A DNA stretch of 41,675 nucleotides from Litchfieldella qijiaojingensis (GCF_014651875.1 NZ_BMXS01000031.1:1-41675); one strand, 5' to 3'; shown: positions 6,475-13,452, counted from the first letter of the stretch. A program made the numbers and translations. Notes: a model not told the origin generated them from the letters alone.

Positions 6475-6654
6475 ATGAACAAGAATCAGGTCAAAGGTCA
6501 TGCGAACGAGGCGAAGGGGAAGGTCAAGGAGGTTGCCGGCAAGGTGACTGGCGACAAACGCATGGAGTACAAGGGTAAAGCCGAAAAGCATGGCGGCAAG
6601 GCTGAAGCCAAGTACGGAGATCTCAAGAACGATACCAAGAAGGCAACGAAATGA
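6475..6654 (+). CDS. CsbD-family stress protein
   Basis: This is a 59-residue, lysine-rich, highly charged protein: MNKNQVKGHANEAKGKVKEV, then AGKVTGDKRMEYKGKAEKHG. This is the family signature (a GKxKExxGKxxGxxxxExxGxxx pattern). CsbD proteins are abundant general-stress products in many bacteria; the molecular role is not known. The stop codon overlaps the start of the next gene as ATGA (6651-6654), so the two are translationally coupled. The charge and small size fit an osmotic-stress protein in a halophile, but that is inference. Confidence 0.9.
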   Translation: MNKNQVKGHANEAKGKVKEVAGKVTGDKRMEYKGKAEKHGGKAEAKYGDLKNDTKKATK

Positions 6655-7064
6655 ACGATTCAACGACACAATCGAATAGCAGGTACGGCGCCGCTGATGA
6701 CATGCAGGCCGGGTCCACGTTGCTGAGTGCCTCCACCATTACCGGCGACGAAGTGTGTAACATGCAGGATGAAAAGCTCGGTAAGATTCAGGACGTCATG
6801 CTCGATATAACGGAGGGCAAGATACGTTACGCAGTCTTGGCATCGGGTGGTTTTCTGGGCATGGGTGATCACCTGTTCGCTGTTCCGTGGAAGGCCTTGA
6901 AGCAGGACAAGGAGAACAAGCGTTTCATGCTCGACGTCGATGTCGAGAGCTTAAAGAACGCACCGGGCTTCGACAAGGATCAATGGCCGAATATGGCTGA
7001 CGCCACCTGGAGTTCGACCGTCGATTCCTACTACACCCGGCGATCGGATTACTCAGGAGGCTGA
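6651..7064 (+). CDS. Cytoplasmic PRC-barrel domain protein
   Basis: This is a 137-residue protein without a signal peptide. The PRC-barrel occupies residues about 22-100 (LSASTITGDEVCNMQDEKLG, YAVLASGGFLGMGDHLFAVP). A short tail follows with the WSSTVDSYYTRR motif seen in other small PRC proteins. It is translationally coupled to csbD by a 4-base overlap, so the two are likely induced together. The periplasmic PRC protein encoded divergently at 5560 shares the GGFLGxG core, giving the locus one PRC protein on each side of the membrane. A structural or ligand-binding role in stress is inferred; no catalytic residues are expected. Confidence 0.85.
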   Translation: MNDSTTQSNSRYGAADDMQAGSTLLSASTITGDEVCNMQDEKLGKIQDVMLDITEGKIRYAVLASGGFLGMGDHLFAVPWKALKQDKENKRFMLDVDVESLKNAPGFDKDQWPNMADATWSSTVDSYYTRRSDYSGG

Positions 7065-7126
7065 GCGCGGCTTCTGCGGTGGCCGGTGTTGGACTGTTGA
7101 TGTTCGGTAAATCTGCAAGCAACTAA
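7061..7126 (+). other. Startless 21-codon remnant frame
   Basis: The frame reads LSAASAVAGVGLLMFGKSAS and ends N-stop at 7126. It overlaps the end of the PRC gene, preceded by AGGAGG, but has no ATG/GTG/TTG start. It looks like the hydrophobic C-terminus of a small membrane protein whose 5' part has been deleted. It may be a fortuitous frame. I do not recognise the family. Confidence 0.3.
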
Positions 7127-7140
7127 CGCAGGAGTTCGCA

Positions 7141-8328
7141 ATGCCCGACAACAGGCAGGCCCCCCAGGCTTGCGGGGCGAGAGTTGCCAGCCAATACCCG
7201 CCGGCGTTACGTCCTGACAAGCGACTGTTTAACCCGGCTGAGCTTCGCTTGTTTCGCTACACGGCGGTTCTGTTGTCCCTGGTTGTACTGACCGCTCTGA
7301 TCGGCATCATCGTGTGGACATTTGGCTGGATACTAAATGCGTTCTACAACTTGCTCCTGCCGCTCGCCGTTGCCGGTGTTCTGGCGTTGGTGCTTCATCC
7401 TGTGGTTGAGATTCTCAAGAGACGGCTTCACTTACCGCGCTTGCTGGCCATCATTCTTCTGCTGGTAGTCTTCTTTGTGGGTATCGGCGGCTTGATTTAC
7501 CTTCTCGTCCCCATTCTGGTCAGACAGGCCGTTCAGTTGATGACCGTTTTGCCCGACACACTGGCAAGCTGGCAGGAACATTTCTCCACTCACTTCCCGG
7601 GACTCAGCTCCATGATTTCCACCAGAATGGAGAGCAGCAGTGGGGAGGAGTCCCAGTCAGCCTTGGCAGTCACGGAAAATCCGGGCACGACCATCATGTC
7701 CTATCTGGGGCTGTTGGCGGGTATCAGTTTCGTGCCCCTGTTCCTGTTCTTCACCTTGCTTTCCGGTGACTTGCTCCGGGGACAGGTATCCGAGTTGTTA
7801 TCCGTTTTCCACAAGCCCACCCAGCAGAAAGCGCTGTATTTCATGGATGTGTTCGTGGGATATGTCACCGCCTTCTTTCAGGGCCAGCTGATCATCGCCG
7901 TGTGCATGGCTGCCTTGTATGTCATGGGCTTTACGCTGATTGGCCTTGAGTTCGGTGTGCTTGCCGGGCTGGTGCTGGGGCTGCTGAATATCGTCCCCTT
8001 CCTGGGCACTCTGATCGGCCTGCTGGTGGTCCTGCCCATGGGCTATCTGCAGCCGGATGGCGGTGTCGAATTACTGGTCCTGGCCGGACTGGTGTTCGCT
8101 GCGGTTCAACTGATGGAAAGCTGGCTGCTGACACCGAAAATCATGGCCAACCGCTCGGGCCTGCACCCTGCACTCGTGATTATTTCCCTGTTCTTCTGGG
8201 GCACGGCCTTGGGTGGCATTATCGGCATGATACTCGCGGTTCCCCTGACAGCGTTCTTCGTAGCCATTTGGAGCGAGATCAAGGTCAGCCTGAAACACAC
8301 GCTGAGCAGCCGGGATGCCGGGGCATGA
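7141..8328 (+). CDS. AI-2E-family (PerM-like) integral membrane protein
   Basis: This is a 395-residue protein with about eight transmembrane segments. A hydrophobic pair lies near residues 38-85, another near 95-125, and a long extracytoplasmic region around 130-180 (TVLPDTLASWQEHFSTHFPG). A C-terminal bundle contains the family motif region (LGLLNIVPFLGTLIGLLVVL, TPKIMANRSGLHPALVIISL). The start ATG 7141 follows AGGAG. The family includes TqsA and PerM-type permeases. In halophiles and alkaliphiles some members have been linked to Na+/H+ exchange, but substrate cannot be read from sequence. It is a distant paralogue of perM at 13698. The position behind the csbD/PRC pair suggests a stress-linked transport role. 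Confidence 0.85.
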   Translation: MPDNRQAPQACGARVASQYPPALRPDKRLFNPAELRLFRYTAVLLSLVVLTALIGIIVWTFGWILNAFYNLLLPLAVAGVLALVLHPVVEILKRRLHLPRLLAIILLLVVFFVGIGGLIYLLVPILVRQAVQLMTVLPDTLASWQEHFSTHFPGLSSMISTRMESSSGEESQSALAVTENPGTTIMSYLGLLAGISFVPLFLFFTLLSGDLLRGQVSELLSVFHKPTQQKALYFMDVFVGYVTAFFQGQLIIAVCMAALYVMGFTLIGLEFGVLAGLVLGLLNIVPFLGTLIGLLVVLPMGYLQPDGGVELLVLAGLVFAAVQLMESWLLTPKIMANRSGLHPALVIISLFFWGTALGGIIGMILAVPLTAFFVAIWSEIKVSLKHTLSSRDAGA

Positions 8329-8395
8329 AGGAAGTGGAGCTTTCCAAAGACACGGCCGGCGGTCGATTCCCGTGCATGGGATTATGGCCTTTCCG

Positions 8396-8689
8396 TCATG
8401 ATTGCAGATCCTTGCGCAGGGCCTGTTCCAACTCCTTGGTTGCGGTGATATCGACAAGGGTTATCACCACCCCGTCAATCACATTGTCCAGTCAGCGATA
8501 GGGCATGATCCGTACCGTAGACCAACGGCCGTCGGTGGCGAGGATCTGCTTCTCGGAAAATGCAAGGGTGCTCAAGGTGGTAAGAGCGTCGTCGTTGAGT
8601 TCCGGATACTGCAAGATGGTGGTGAGATCACTAAGCGCCTGATCTGTGCCGAATTCTCCGGTGAATCGGGGGGCGCCAGACCACGCCAT
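8396..8689 (-). pseudogene. Fragment of a CheB/CheR-type PAS-domain protein with an internal stop
   Basis: The minus strand reads STLAFSEKQILATDGRWSTV, RIMPYR, then a TGA (8492-8494), then in the same frame LDNVIDGVVITLVDITATKE and LEQALRKDLQS to the stop at 8396. In CheB/CheR-PAS fusion proteins the matching stretch is continuous (RIxPYRTxDNVIDGVVITFVDIT), so the TGA replaces a sense codon. Upstream of about 8689 the frame is lost. This is a 98-codon remnant of a large signalling protein, silenced by truncation and a nonsense change. I see no chemotaxis partners next to it; the che cluster at 37 kb is separate. Confidence 0.7.
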
Positions 8690-8803
8690 CGACGCCCAGC
8701 AGCGTCAGCCCGACCAGTGGGGATGCGGCGTATGCCCATGCTACAGGGCCTGGGTCTGCGCGAAGACACGCTTGACGGGCTTGATCCCTAACCGCTGGCG
8801 GTA
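8690..8803. other. Short unassigned debris between two pseudogenes
   Basis: No gene can be supported here. A plus-strand frame ends QGLGLREDTLDGLDP-stop, and a minus-strand frame reads AYAASPLVGLTLLGVDGVVW. Both look like ends of lost genes, and neither has signals. Confidence 0.35.
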
Positions 8804-8889
8804 CTGATCGAGGCCTCTTGTGGCTGCTATGCCTCCGATCGACGCATCTACCGTCAGGTCATCATCGAAGGGAAGGCACCATGAAATCG
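8804..8889 (+). pseudogene. Detached 3' end of crp copy 2
   Basis: Bases 8804-8889 match 5365-5450 with one difference (GGGGAG versus GGGAAG). They encode the last 26 residues of the regulator (LIEASCGCYASDRRIYRQVI...) plus its stop. Nothing recognisable as the body of a crp gene precedes it. The block is directly repeated 3,439 bp apart, so recombination between the two would delete the whole PRC/csbD/permease segment. Confidence 0.85.
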
Positions 8890-8921
8890 GCTGGTGCGCC
8901 CTGGTAAGGCCGCACCAGCCG
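8888..8921. terminator. 11-bp perfect hairpin between the crp end and the small gene
   Basis: CGGCTGGTGCG (8888-8898) and CGCACCAGCCG (8911-8921) pair perfectly around a 12-base loop. It separates two convergent reading directions, and there is no T-run. It probably serves as a shared transcript end in the ancestral arrangement of crp followed by the convergent small gene. Confidence 0.6.
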
Positions 8922-8926
8922 GGATG

Positions 8927-9172
8927 TCATGACGGGACCTTGGGGGCGATCGCGTTGATATCCTGGCTCATCAGGTCATCGTCGCCTCCGGTGGTGCGCC
9001 TGGCAGGCTCGTCGAGCTCCTCGTCGGGAAGTGTCGCAAGTGGTGCTTCGGGCAAGCGTTGCGGCTTGAAGGGATAGCCGTGCTGCTGTTCGCCTGGCTC
9101 GCGGTCGGGCAGGCGCGTGAATTTCTTGAATGCAGTCGTGGGAGGAGTGGTGTGCTGGATGGGGGATGGCAT
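8927..9172 (-). CDS. Small uncharacterised hydrophilic protein (81 aa)
   Basis: The protein starts at ATG 9172 with GAGG placed 7 nt upstream. It is proline-rich and charged: MPSPIQHTTPPTTAFKKFTR, then LPDREPGEQQHGYPFKPQRL, then an acidic C-terminal half (LPDEELDEPARRTTGGDDDL) ending in APKVPS. There is no signal peptide or membrane segment, and it is probably disordered. I do not recognise a family. The correct ribosome binding site, the normal composition of an acidic halophile protein and a second (truncated) copy at 10229-10360 argue that it is a real gene. A 16-bp palindrome lies 25 bp upstream of the start, a plausible operator. Confidence 0.55.
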   Translation of the reverse strand: MPSPIQHTTPPTTAFKKFTRLPDREPGEQQHGYPFKPQRLPEAPLATLPDEELDEPARRTTGGDDDLMSQDINAIAPKVPS

Positions 9173-9291
9173 GGCGACCTCGTGTCACTGTCCGGCTTTC
9201 ACGATGTCGTGAAGCATCGGTAGCATGACTCTAGCGGACCGGCAGGCCGCCGTCGGTGCGCTAACGCACTGACGCCATTGATGCCGCCACC
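9045..9291. repeat. 247-bp direct repeat, copy 1
   Basis: This block recurs at 10233-10479, 1,188 bp away, with only a handful of differences. It covers the 5' half of the small gene, its ribosome binding site, the TTCACGATGTCGTGAA palindrome, and a downstream inverted repeat (GTCGGTGCG CTAA CGCACTGAC). Similarity ends abruptly at both sides. Confidence 0.92.
9198..9213. promoter_or_regulatory. 16-bp palindrome, candidate operator
   Basis: TTCACGATGTCGTGAA has 7-bp perfect arms around TG, centred about 33 bp upstream of the small gene's start codon. It is retained unchanged in the second repeat copy (10386-10401). Its spacing suits a dimeric repressor or activator, possibly one of the local Crp-type proteins, but the half-site is not the CRP/FNR consensus. 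Confidence 0.5.
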
Positions 9292-9384
9292 GCTACTGCC
9301 CGCGCGGCGACATGGAGAACCCATCAGGGGGCAGCAGCGGTGCTCCTCGGCGCGCCGATGGTGTGACTGGTGAAAGATCACGGT

Positions 9385-9609
9385 TTACTGATCTGGTTTA
9401 CTGATCTCGTGGCCTATCACGCCGCCCACCGCCGCGCCACCCACGGTGCCGATAGCGGAGCCGCCGGTGAGTACTGAGCCACCAACGGCCCCCACGCCTG
9501 CACCCATCGCGGTGCCCTTGTCCTGTGCCGACATGCCGGAGCAGGCGGCGAGTGACAGCAGTACCAAGAAAAAGGCAGTGCCAAGTATTAGATGTTTGAT
9601 GTGTTTCAT
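9385..9609 (-). CDS. OsmB-like glycine-zipper lipoprotein
   Basis: This 74-residue precursor has an N-terminal signal ending in the lipobox LAAC, making Cys23 the lipidated residue. The mature part is SGMSAQDKGTAMGAGVGAVG followed by glycine-zipper repeats (GGSAIGTVGGAAVGGVIGHE). Size, lipobox and the DKGTAxGAG...GTVGGAAVGGVIGH pattern match the osmotically inducible lipoprotein OsmB. It would be anchored in the outer membrane, since Ser rather than Asp stands at +2. Induction by osmotic or stationary-phase stress is known for the family and fits the neighbourhood, but no promoter element was identified. Confidence 0.82.
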   Translation of the reverse strand: MKHIKHLILGTAFFLVLLSLAACSGMSAQDKGTAMGAGVGAVGGSVLTGGSAIGTVGGAAVGGVIGHEISKPDQ

Positions 9610-9772
9610 GGTGGTGTCACTCGGGTTAAGGGGTCTTGCTCGCAGCGGGAGTTACCTTGGGAGCGGCGCGGCTACGACGGACCGCCACCCTCAGCATAAG
9701 GCAGAACGAGAATGTCATCCGTTTGGTGGCGCACATAGTCCCCCGCCGCTGGAGAACAAGGGAGGGCCACAG

Positions 9773-10055
9773 TATGACCCTGGGAGCCAGCTGCTGGCGC
9801 TATTGCCGGAGGACGAACTGGCGCGGCTGTTGCCCCATATTGAGCGAGTGACGTTGCCGTTGGGGAAGTCGCTGTGTGAATCAGGCGGCGTGATGCAGCA
9901 GGTCTATTTTCCCCTCACCAGCTTCATTTCCCTGATTGCCAACCTGAGTGACGGGAGCGGCTGGAAGTGGCAATGTCGGCAGTGAAGGCATGTTCGGGAT
10001 GCCCTTGATCCTGGGGGTCGAGGAGTCGCCCTTGCACGCCCTGGTGCAGGGCGTC
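9773..10055 (+). pseudogene. Third Crp/Fnr-type gene, frameshifted and truncated
   Basis: The frame from 9773 reads YDPGSQLLALLPEDELARLL, then LPLGKSLCESGGVMQQVYFP, then TSFISLIANLSDG, which is the sensor domain of a Crp-type regulator. Compared with crp copy 2 it then lacks one base near 9955 and another near 9975. The rest of the sensor (GSEGMFGMPLILGVEESPLH) is therefore in another frame and stops making sense after VQG at about 10053. The helix-turn-helix half is missing. From about 9902 the DNA is nearly identical to 4870-5023, whereas before 9900 it is well diverged, so this copy is a mosaic. Confidence 0.88.
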
Positions 10056-10228
10056 GGCCGCTCAGCTCAACGCGGACAGAGCCGTGGCAGGAGGGAATCC
10101 AGGGAGATAGGCTCTCACCCATGGCGAGTGGTCCTCTTGAAACGTGTTCTGCTAGGAACATCCTGATTCCACAAGAGAAAACCACTTGCCATCTTCTTTC
10201 CAAAGCCCTCCCGGTGAATAACGCGGGA
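10056..10228. other. Unassigned sequence between two truncated genes
   Basis: There is no supported gene here. A frame running on from the crp fragment ends at about 10166 without recognisable content. The region is the junction where the crp body and the 3' half of the small gene are both missing. Confidence 0.4.
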
Positions 10229-10360
10229 TTATGCTTCGGGCAAGCGTTCCGGCTTGAAGGGATAGCCGTGCTGCTGTTCGCCTGGCTCGCGGTCGGGCAG
10301 GCGCGTGAATTTCTTGAATGCAGTCGTGGGAGGAGTGGTGTGTTGGATGGGGGATGGCAT
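10229..10360 (-). pseudogene. Truncated second copy of the small unknown gene (43 codons)
   Basis: It starts at ATG 10360 with the same GAGG site as the intact copy and matches it for 43 residues (one change, Q to E, near PFKPERLPEA). It then meets a TAA (10229-10231) exactly where the 247-bp repeat ends. The acidic C-terminal half is lost. A 43-residue peptide could still be made, because all upstream signals are preserved. Confidence 0.65.
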
Positions 10361-10479
10361 GGCGACCTCGTGTCACTGTCCCGCTTTCACGATGTCGTGA
10401 AGCATCGGTAGCATGACTCTAGCGGAACGGTAGGCCGCCGTCGGTGCGCTAACGCACTGACGCCATCGATGCAGCCACC
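10233..10479. repeat. 247-bp direct repeat, copy 2
   Basis: This is the partner of 9045-9291 at a constant offset of 1,188 bp. The segment between the copies includes the osmB-like gene and the crp pseudogene, so recombination between repeats would remove or amplify both. Confidence 0.92.
10386..10401. promoter_or_regulatory. Second copy of the TTCACGATGTCGTGAA palindrome
   Basis: It is identical to 9198-9213 and lies at the same distance upstream of the truncated small gene. Conservation through duplication is expected from recency alone, so this is not independent proof of function. Confidence 0.4.
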
Positions 10480-10669
10480 TCGAGTGCCCCTCGATCCCGC
10501 CGGGCGGCCCCCATTCCATTCGCATGACGCTTTTCTGGCCGGGGGTGGTCAATACCCCAGTGTTCTGGTCTAGAATAAAGAACTGGATCGACCGTGGCGA
10601 AAGACGCAGGGTCGGCCCTCAAGTGTATCGCCCCGTGCGGAGCGCGCGGGAGGCGATACTTGGTAAACC

Positions 10670-10686
10670 GCAGGGGGAGCCCCTGC
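10670..10686 (+). promoter_or_regulatory. Small hairpin in the nadA leader
   Basis: GCAGGGG (10670-10676), GAG, CCCCTGC (10680-10686) is a perfect 7-bp stem ending 20 nt before the chosen nadA start. The only purine-rich stretch in the leader (GGGGGAG) is inside it. It may influence translation of nadA. The rest of the 10480-10706 leader shows a TAGAAT at about 10572 that could be a -10 box, without a good -35. Confidence 0.4.
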
Positions 10687-10706
10687 CAGTCACAGTGGTA
10701 GACACG

Positions 10707-11735
10707 ATGACGACCATTACCTCCCGAGCCGAGGTGCGCGAGCACCTGGCCCGCGCCTATTGCCCCACCCGGATACCGGCAGAGGACGAGGCGCGTGTCG
10801 ATGAAATCAAGCGCCTGTTGCACGATCGGAACGCCGTATTGGTGGCGCATTACTACACTGACGATGCCATTCAGCAACTTGCCGAGGAAACCGGCGGCTG
10901 CGTGGCCGATTCCCTGGAAATGGCTCGCTTCGGCGCCCGCCACGAGGCTTCGACGCTGGTGGTGGCCGGCGTGCGTTTCATGGGTGAGACCGCCAAGATC
11001 CTATCGCCGGAAAAGCGCGTGCTGATGCCGACTCTCGAGGCAACTTGTTCGCTGGATGTGGGTTGTCCGGCCGACGAATTCAGTGCTTTCTGCGATCAGC
11101 ATCCCGACCGCACCGTGGTGGTCTACGCCAACACCTCGGCGGCAGTGAAGGCTCGTGCCGATTGGGTAGTGACCTCATCCATCGCCGTGGATGTGATCGA
11201 GCACCTGCAGGCGCGTGGCGAGAAGATCCTGTGGGCCCCCGACAAGCACTTGGGGCACTATATCCAGAAGAAGACCGGTGCCGACATGCTGCTATGGGAT
11301 GGCGCCTGCATCGTACACGAGGAGTTCAAGGCCAAGGGCATCGAGGACCTCAAGTCACTGTATCCCGATGCCGCGGTGCTGGTGCACCCCGAATCGCCGG
11401 CACCGGTGGTCGAATTGGCCGATGTCACCGGTTCCACCTCGCAACTGATCAAGGCCGCCAAGGAACTGCCTCAGGAGCGGCTGATCGTCGCCACCGATCG
11501 CGGCATCTTCTTCAAGATGCAGCAGGCGGTGCCCGAGAAGACGTTGTTCGAGGCGCCTACCGCCGGCAACGGCGCGACCTGCAAGAGCTGCGCCCATTGT
11601 CCGTGGATGGCGATGAATGCGCTGGACAACCTGGCCAGTGCGCTGCGCCATGGCAGCGGCGAAGTATTCGTCGACGCGGAACTGCGTGCCAAGGCGCTCA
11701 AGCCGTTGGAGCGGATGCTCAACTTCAATTCCTGA
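10707..11735 (+). CDS. nadA: Quinolinate synthase A
   Basis: This 342-residue enzyme condenses iminoaspartate with dihydroxyacetone phosphate to quinolinate, the second step of de novo NAD synthesis, using an oxygen-sensitive [4Fe-4S] cluster. The three cluster cysteines are present at C114 ([11 protein letters not shown]), C201 (DGACIVHEE) and C298 in the CKSCAHC motif (C292, C295, C298). They sit at nearly the same numbers as in E. coli NadA, which supports ATG 10707 as the start. The frame is open for 61 codons further upstream, and the ribosome binding site is weak. The HYYTDD substrate loop near the N-terminus is also intact. It converges on bepA across a heptamer-repeat spacer. Its pathway partner nadC is at 22381, not in the same operon; nadB is not in the window. 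Confidence 0.95.
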   Translation: MTTITSRAEVREHLARAYCPTRIPAEDEARVDEIKRLLHDRNAVLVAHYYTDDAIQQLAEETGGCVADSLEMARFGARHEASTLVVAGVRFMGETAKILSPEKRVLMPTLEATCSLDVGCPADEFSAFCDQHPDRTVVVYANTSAAVKARADWVVTSSIAVDVIEHLQARGEKILWAPDKHLGHYIQKKTGADMLLWDGACIVHEEFKAKGIEDLKSLYPDAAVLVHPESPAPVVELADVTGSTSQLIKAAKELPQERLIVATDRGIFFKMQQAVPEKTLFEAPTAGNGATCKSCAHCPWMAMNALDNLASALRHGSGEVFVDAELRAKALKPLERMLNFNS

Positions 11736-11772
11736 GCTACGAGCTACGAGCTACGAGCTACGAGCTACGAGC
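11734..11772 (+). repeat. Heptanucleotide tandem array (GAGCTAC)n
   Basis: There are five perfect copies of GAGCTAC plus GAGC, beginning inside the nadA stop codon (tGAgctac). It is the left half of the nadA/bepA convergent spacer. Confidence 0.95.
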
Positions 11773-11808
11773 AATTAAGCTCGCAACGATATCGCGGGCT
11801 ATCATCAT

Positions 11809-11875
11809 GCTCGCGGCTCGCGGCTCGCGGCTCGCGGCTCGCGGCTCGCGGCTCGCGGCTCGCGGCTCGCGGCTC
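11809..11875. repeat. Heptanucleotide tandem array (GCTCGCG)n
   Basis: There are nine perfect copies of GCTCGCG plus GCTC, ending inside the bepA stop codon (TCA at 11874-11876). Read on the minus strand the unit is GAGCCGC-like, sharing GAGC with the facing array at 11734. The two arrays are therefore roughly inverted with respect to each other. Perfect short repeats of this kind vary in copy number by slippage. Confidence 0.95.
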
Positions 11876-13325
11876 AAAACTTCTCCATCGTCTCCCGATA
11901 GTCGAGGAAATCCTTGCGTCGCTGTTCTATACGGCTCAATACGGTATTCGCTCCAGTGCTCTTGGCCACGTCCTCGGCGACATCGAGCTGGCGAATCGCC
12001 CGGTCGATGCGTCCCGTGAGCTGCAGGTGTTCGGCACGTGCCAGGTGTCCCCAGGCCTCGCGATCGCTGTGTCCAGCCGCTTCAGCGAGTAGGCTGAAGA
12101 GTTGCGGGTCCTCGGGGCGTCGCTCGGTCAGGTCGCGGAGCAGTTGGAAGGCCTGGTCGGGATCGCGATGCAGCAGGGCCTCGCCGCGCAGGCGTTGAGC
12201 GGGCATGTAGTCGGGCATGAGTCTCAGCAAACGGTGCGTGCGTTCGAGAGTGGCGTCGTAGTCGCCCGCCTTGAACGCGACTTCGGCTGCCGAGGTTGGA
12301 ATCAAGGGTAGGTCGGGCAACTCCCGGGCCAACTCGTCCAACGCCGCCAGGGCCGCCTGCGTCTGGCCGCGCTCGGCGTCGATCAGTGCCGTGAGGTAGC
12401 GCCGGGCCGCGGGGGCAGGGTCGCCCTCGGCCAAGCGGGCGTTGGCCTGGCTCGGGTTGCTTCGGTGCAGGTCGAGCAGGGCGCGGGCACGCACCATGTC
12501 AAACAACGGGCTCTCGTCACGAGGGTGGCTCACACTCATTTGGCTGGCACGCGACTCGGTGTCGCTGATGCGTGATTCGGTCACCGGGTGGGTCAACAGG
12601 AACTCCGGCGGGGTACCGCCCTGGAGGGAGGCCATGCGCTGCATGGCGCGGAACATGCGCACCATGGCCTGGGGATCGTAACCAGCCTGAGCCATGGTCC
12701 GCAGACCAATGCGGTCGGCCTCTTGCTCGTAGCGCCGCGAATAGGCCAACTGATCCTGAATGAAGGCGGCCTGGGAGCCCATGGCGGTGGCGATACCCGC
12801 ATCGCCACCTCCGCCGGCGGCGATCAGCATCCCGGCCAGCATCGCCGCCATGGCCGGGATCTGGGTTTGTTCGGCGCGCTCCATCCGACGAGCGTAGTGC
12901 TTCTGCGACAGGTGCCCGAGCTCGTGAGCCAGCACGGAAGCCAACGATGCCTCATCCTCGGCGAAGGAGAACAGGCCCGAGTTGACGCCGATCACTCCGC
13001 CGGGCACGGCGAAGGCGTTGAGCATGCGGCTATCGACCAGGGTCACGGCGGTACGGGCGCCACTGATTTCGCTATGGGGCAGCAGGCGATCGACCAATGA
13101 CTCCACATAGTCTTGCGCGATGGCATCCTGCCAGACAGGAGCGCGGGCTCGGAACTGGCGCAACCAGGCGCGGCCGAGGCGGAATTCCTCGCTGCTCGAT
13201 GCGCTGGTACCCGGCGTGCCGAGTTGCGGCAGGCCATAGTCATCGACGGCGGTCGCTGGTGTCGCCACGGCGCCGGTCAGTGCCAGGGAGCCGGCAACCA
13301 GCCAAGGTTTCAGGGCATGTATCAT
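11874..13325 (-). CDS. bepA: Periplasmic M48 metalloprotease / chaperone BepA
   Basis: This is a 483-residue precursor (E. coli BepA has 487). ATG 13325 is chosen because GAGG lies 7 nt before it and because it opens directly with a signal peptide (MIHALKPWLVAGSLALTGAV, cleaved near ATA). The zinc motif HELGH is at residues 134-138, with the third ligand region further on (YSRRYEQEADRIGL). A C-terminal half of TPR helices follows (residues about 300-480). BepA degrades or helps assemble outer-membrane proteins such as LptD together with the BAM complex. The BAM lipoprotein bamC is encoded nearby. Gene order (nadA, bepA, tusA-like, perM, bcp) agrees with related genomes. The C-terminal stop abuts the heptamer array. 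Confidence 0.93.
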   Translation of the reverse strand: MIHALKPWLVAGSLALTGAVATPATAVDDYGLPQLGTPGTSASSSEEFRLGRAWLRQFRARAPVWQDAIAQDYVESLVDRLLPHSEISGARTAVTLVDSRMLNAFAVPGGVIGVNSGLFSFAEDEASLASVLAHELGHLSQKHYARRMERAEQTQIPAMAAMLAGMLIAAGGGGDAGIATAMGSQAAFIQDQLAYSRRYEQEADRIGLRTMAQAGYDPQAMVRMFRAMQRMASLQGGTPPEFLLTHPVTESRISDTESRASQMSVSHPRDESPLFDMVRARALLDLHRSNPSQANARLAEGDPAPAARRYLTALIDAERGQTQAALAALDELARELPDLPLIPTSAAEVAFKAGDYDATLERTHRLLRLMPDYMPAQRLRGEALLHRDPDQAFQLLRDLTERRPEDPQLFSLLAEAAGHSDREAWGHLARAEHLQLTGRIDRAIRQLDVAEDVAKSTGANTVLSRIEQRRKDFLDYRETMEKF

Positions 13326-13452
13326 GAAGTGCCTCGTTTGAGCCGGACTTTTCTCTGACATTGATTCATCGGTCAAAGTGCCTTTAAATTCCAGAAGATT
13401 CCGTGCCAGCGACGTCTGGCATCCCTGACCCGACATTTTTCCGGGAGTTCGC

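Noticed and set aside
11734-11875. CRISPR array
   Set aside because: The units are 7 bp without spacers; these are simple tandem repeats.
11045-12019. 324-codon frame across nadA and the heptamer arrays
   Set aside because: It is a shadow frame of nadA prolonged because 7-bp repeats without stops keep it open.
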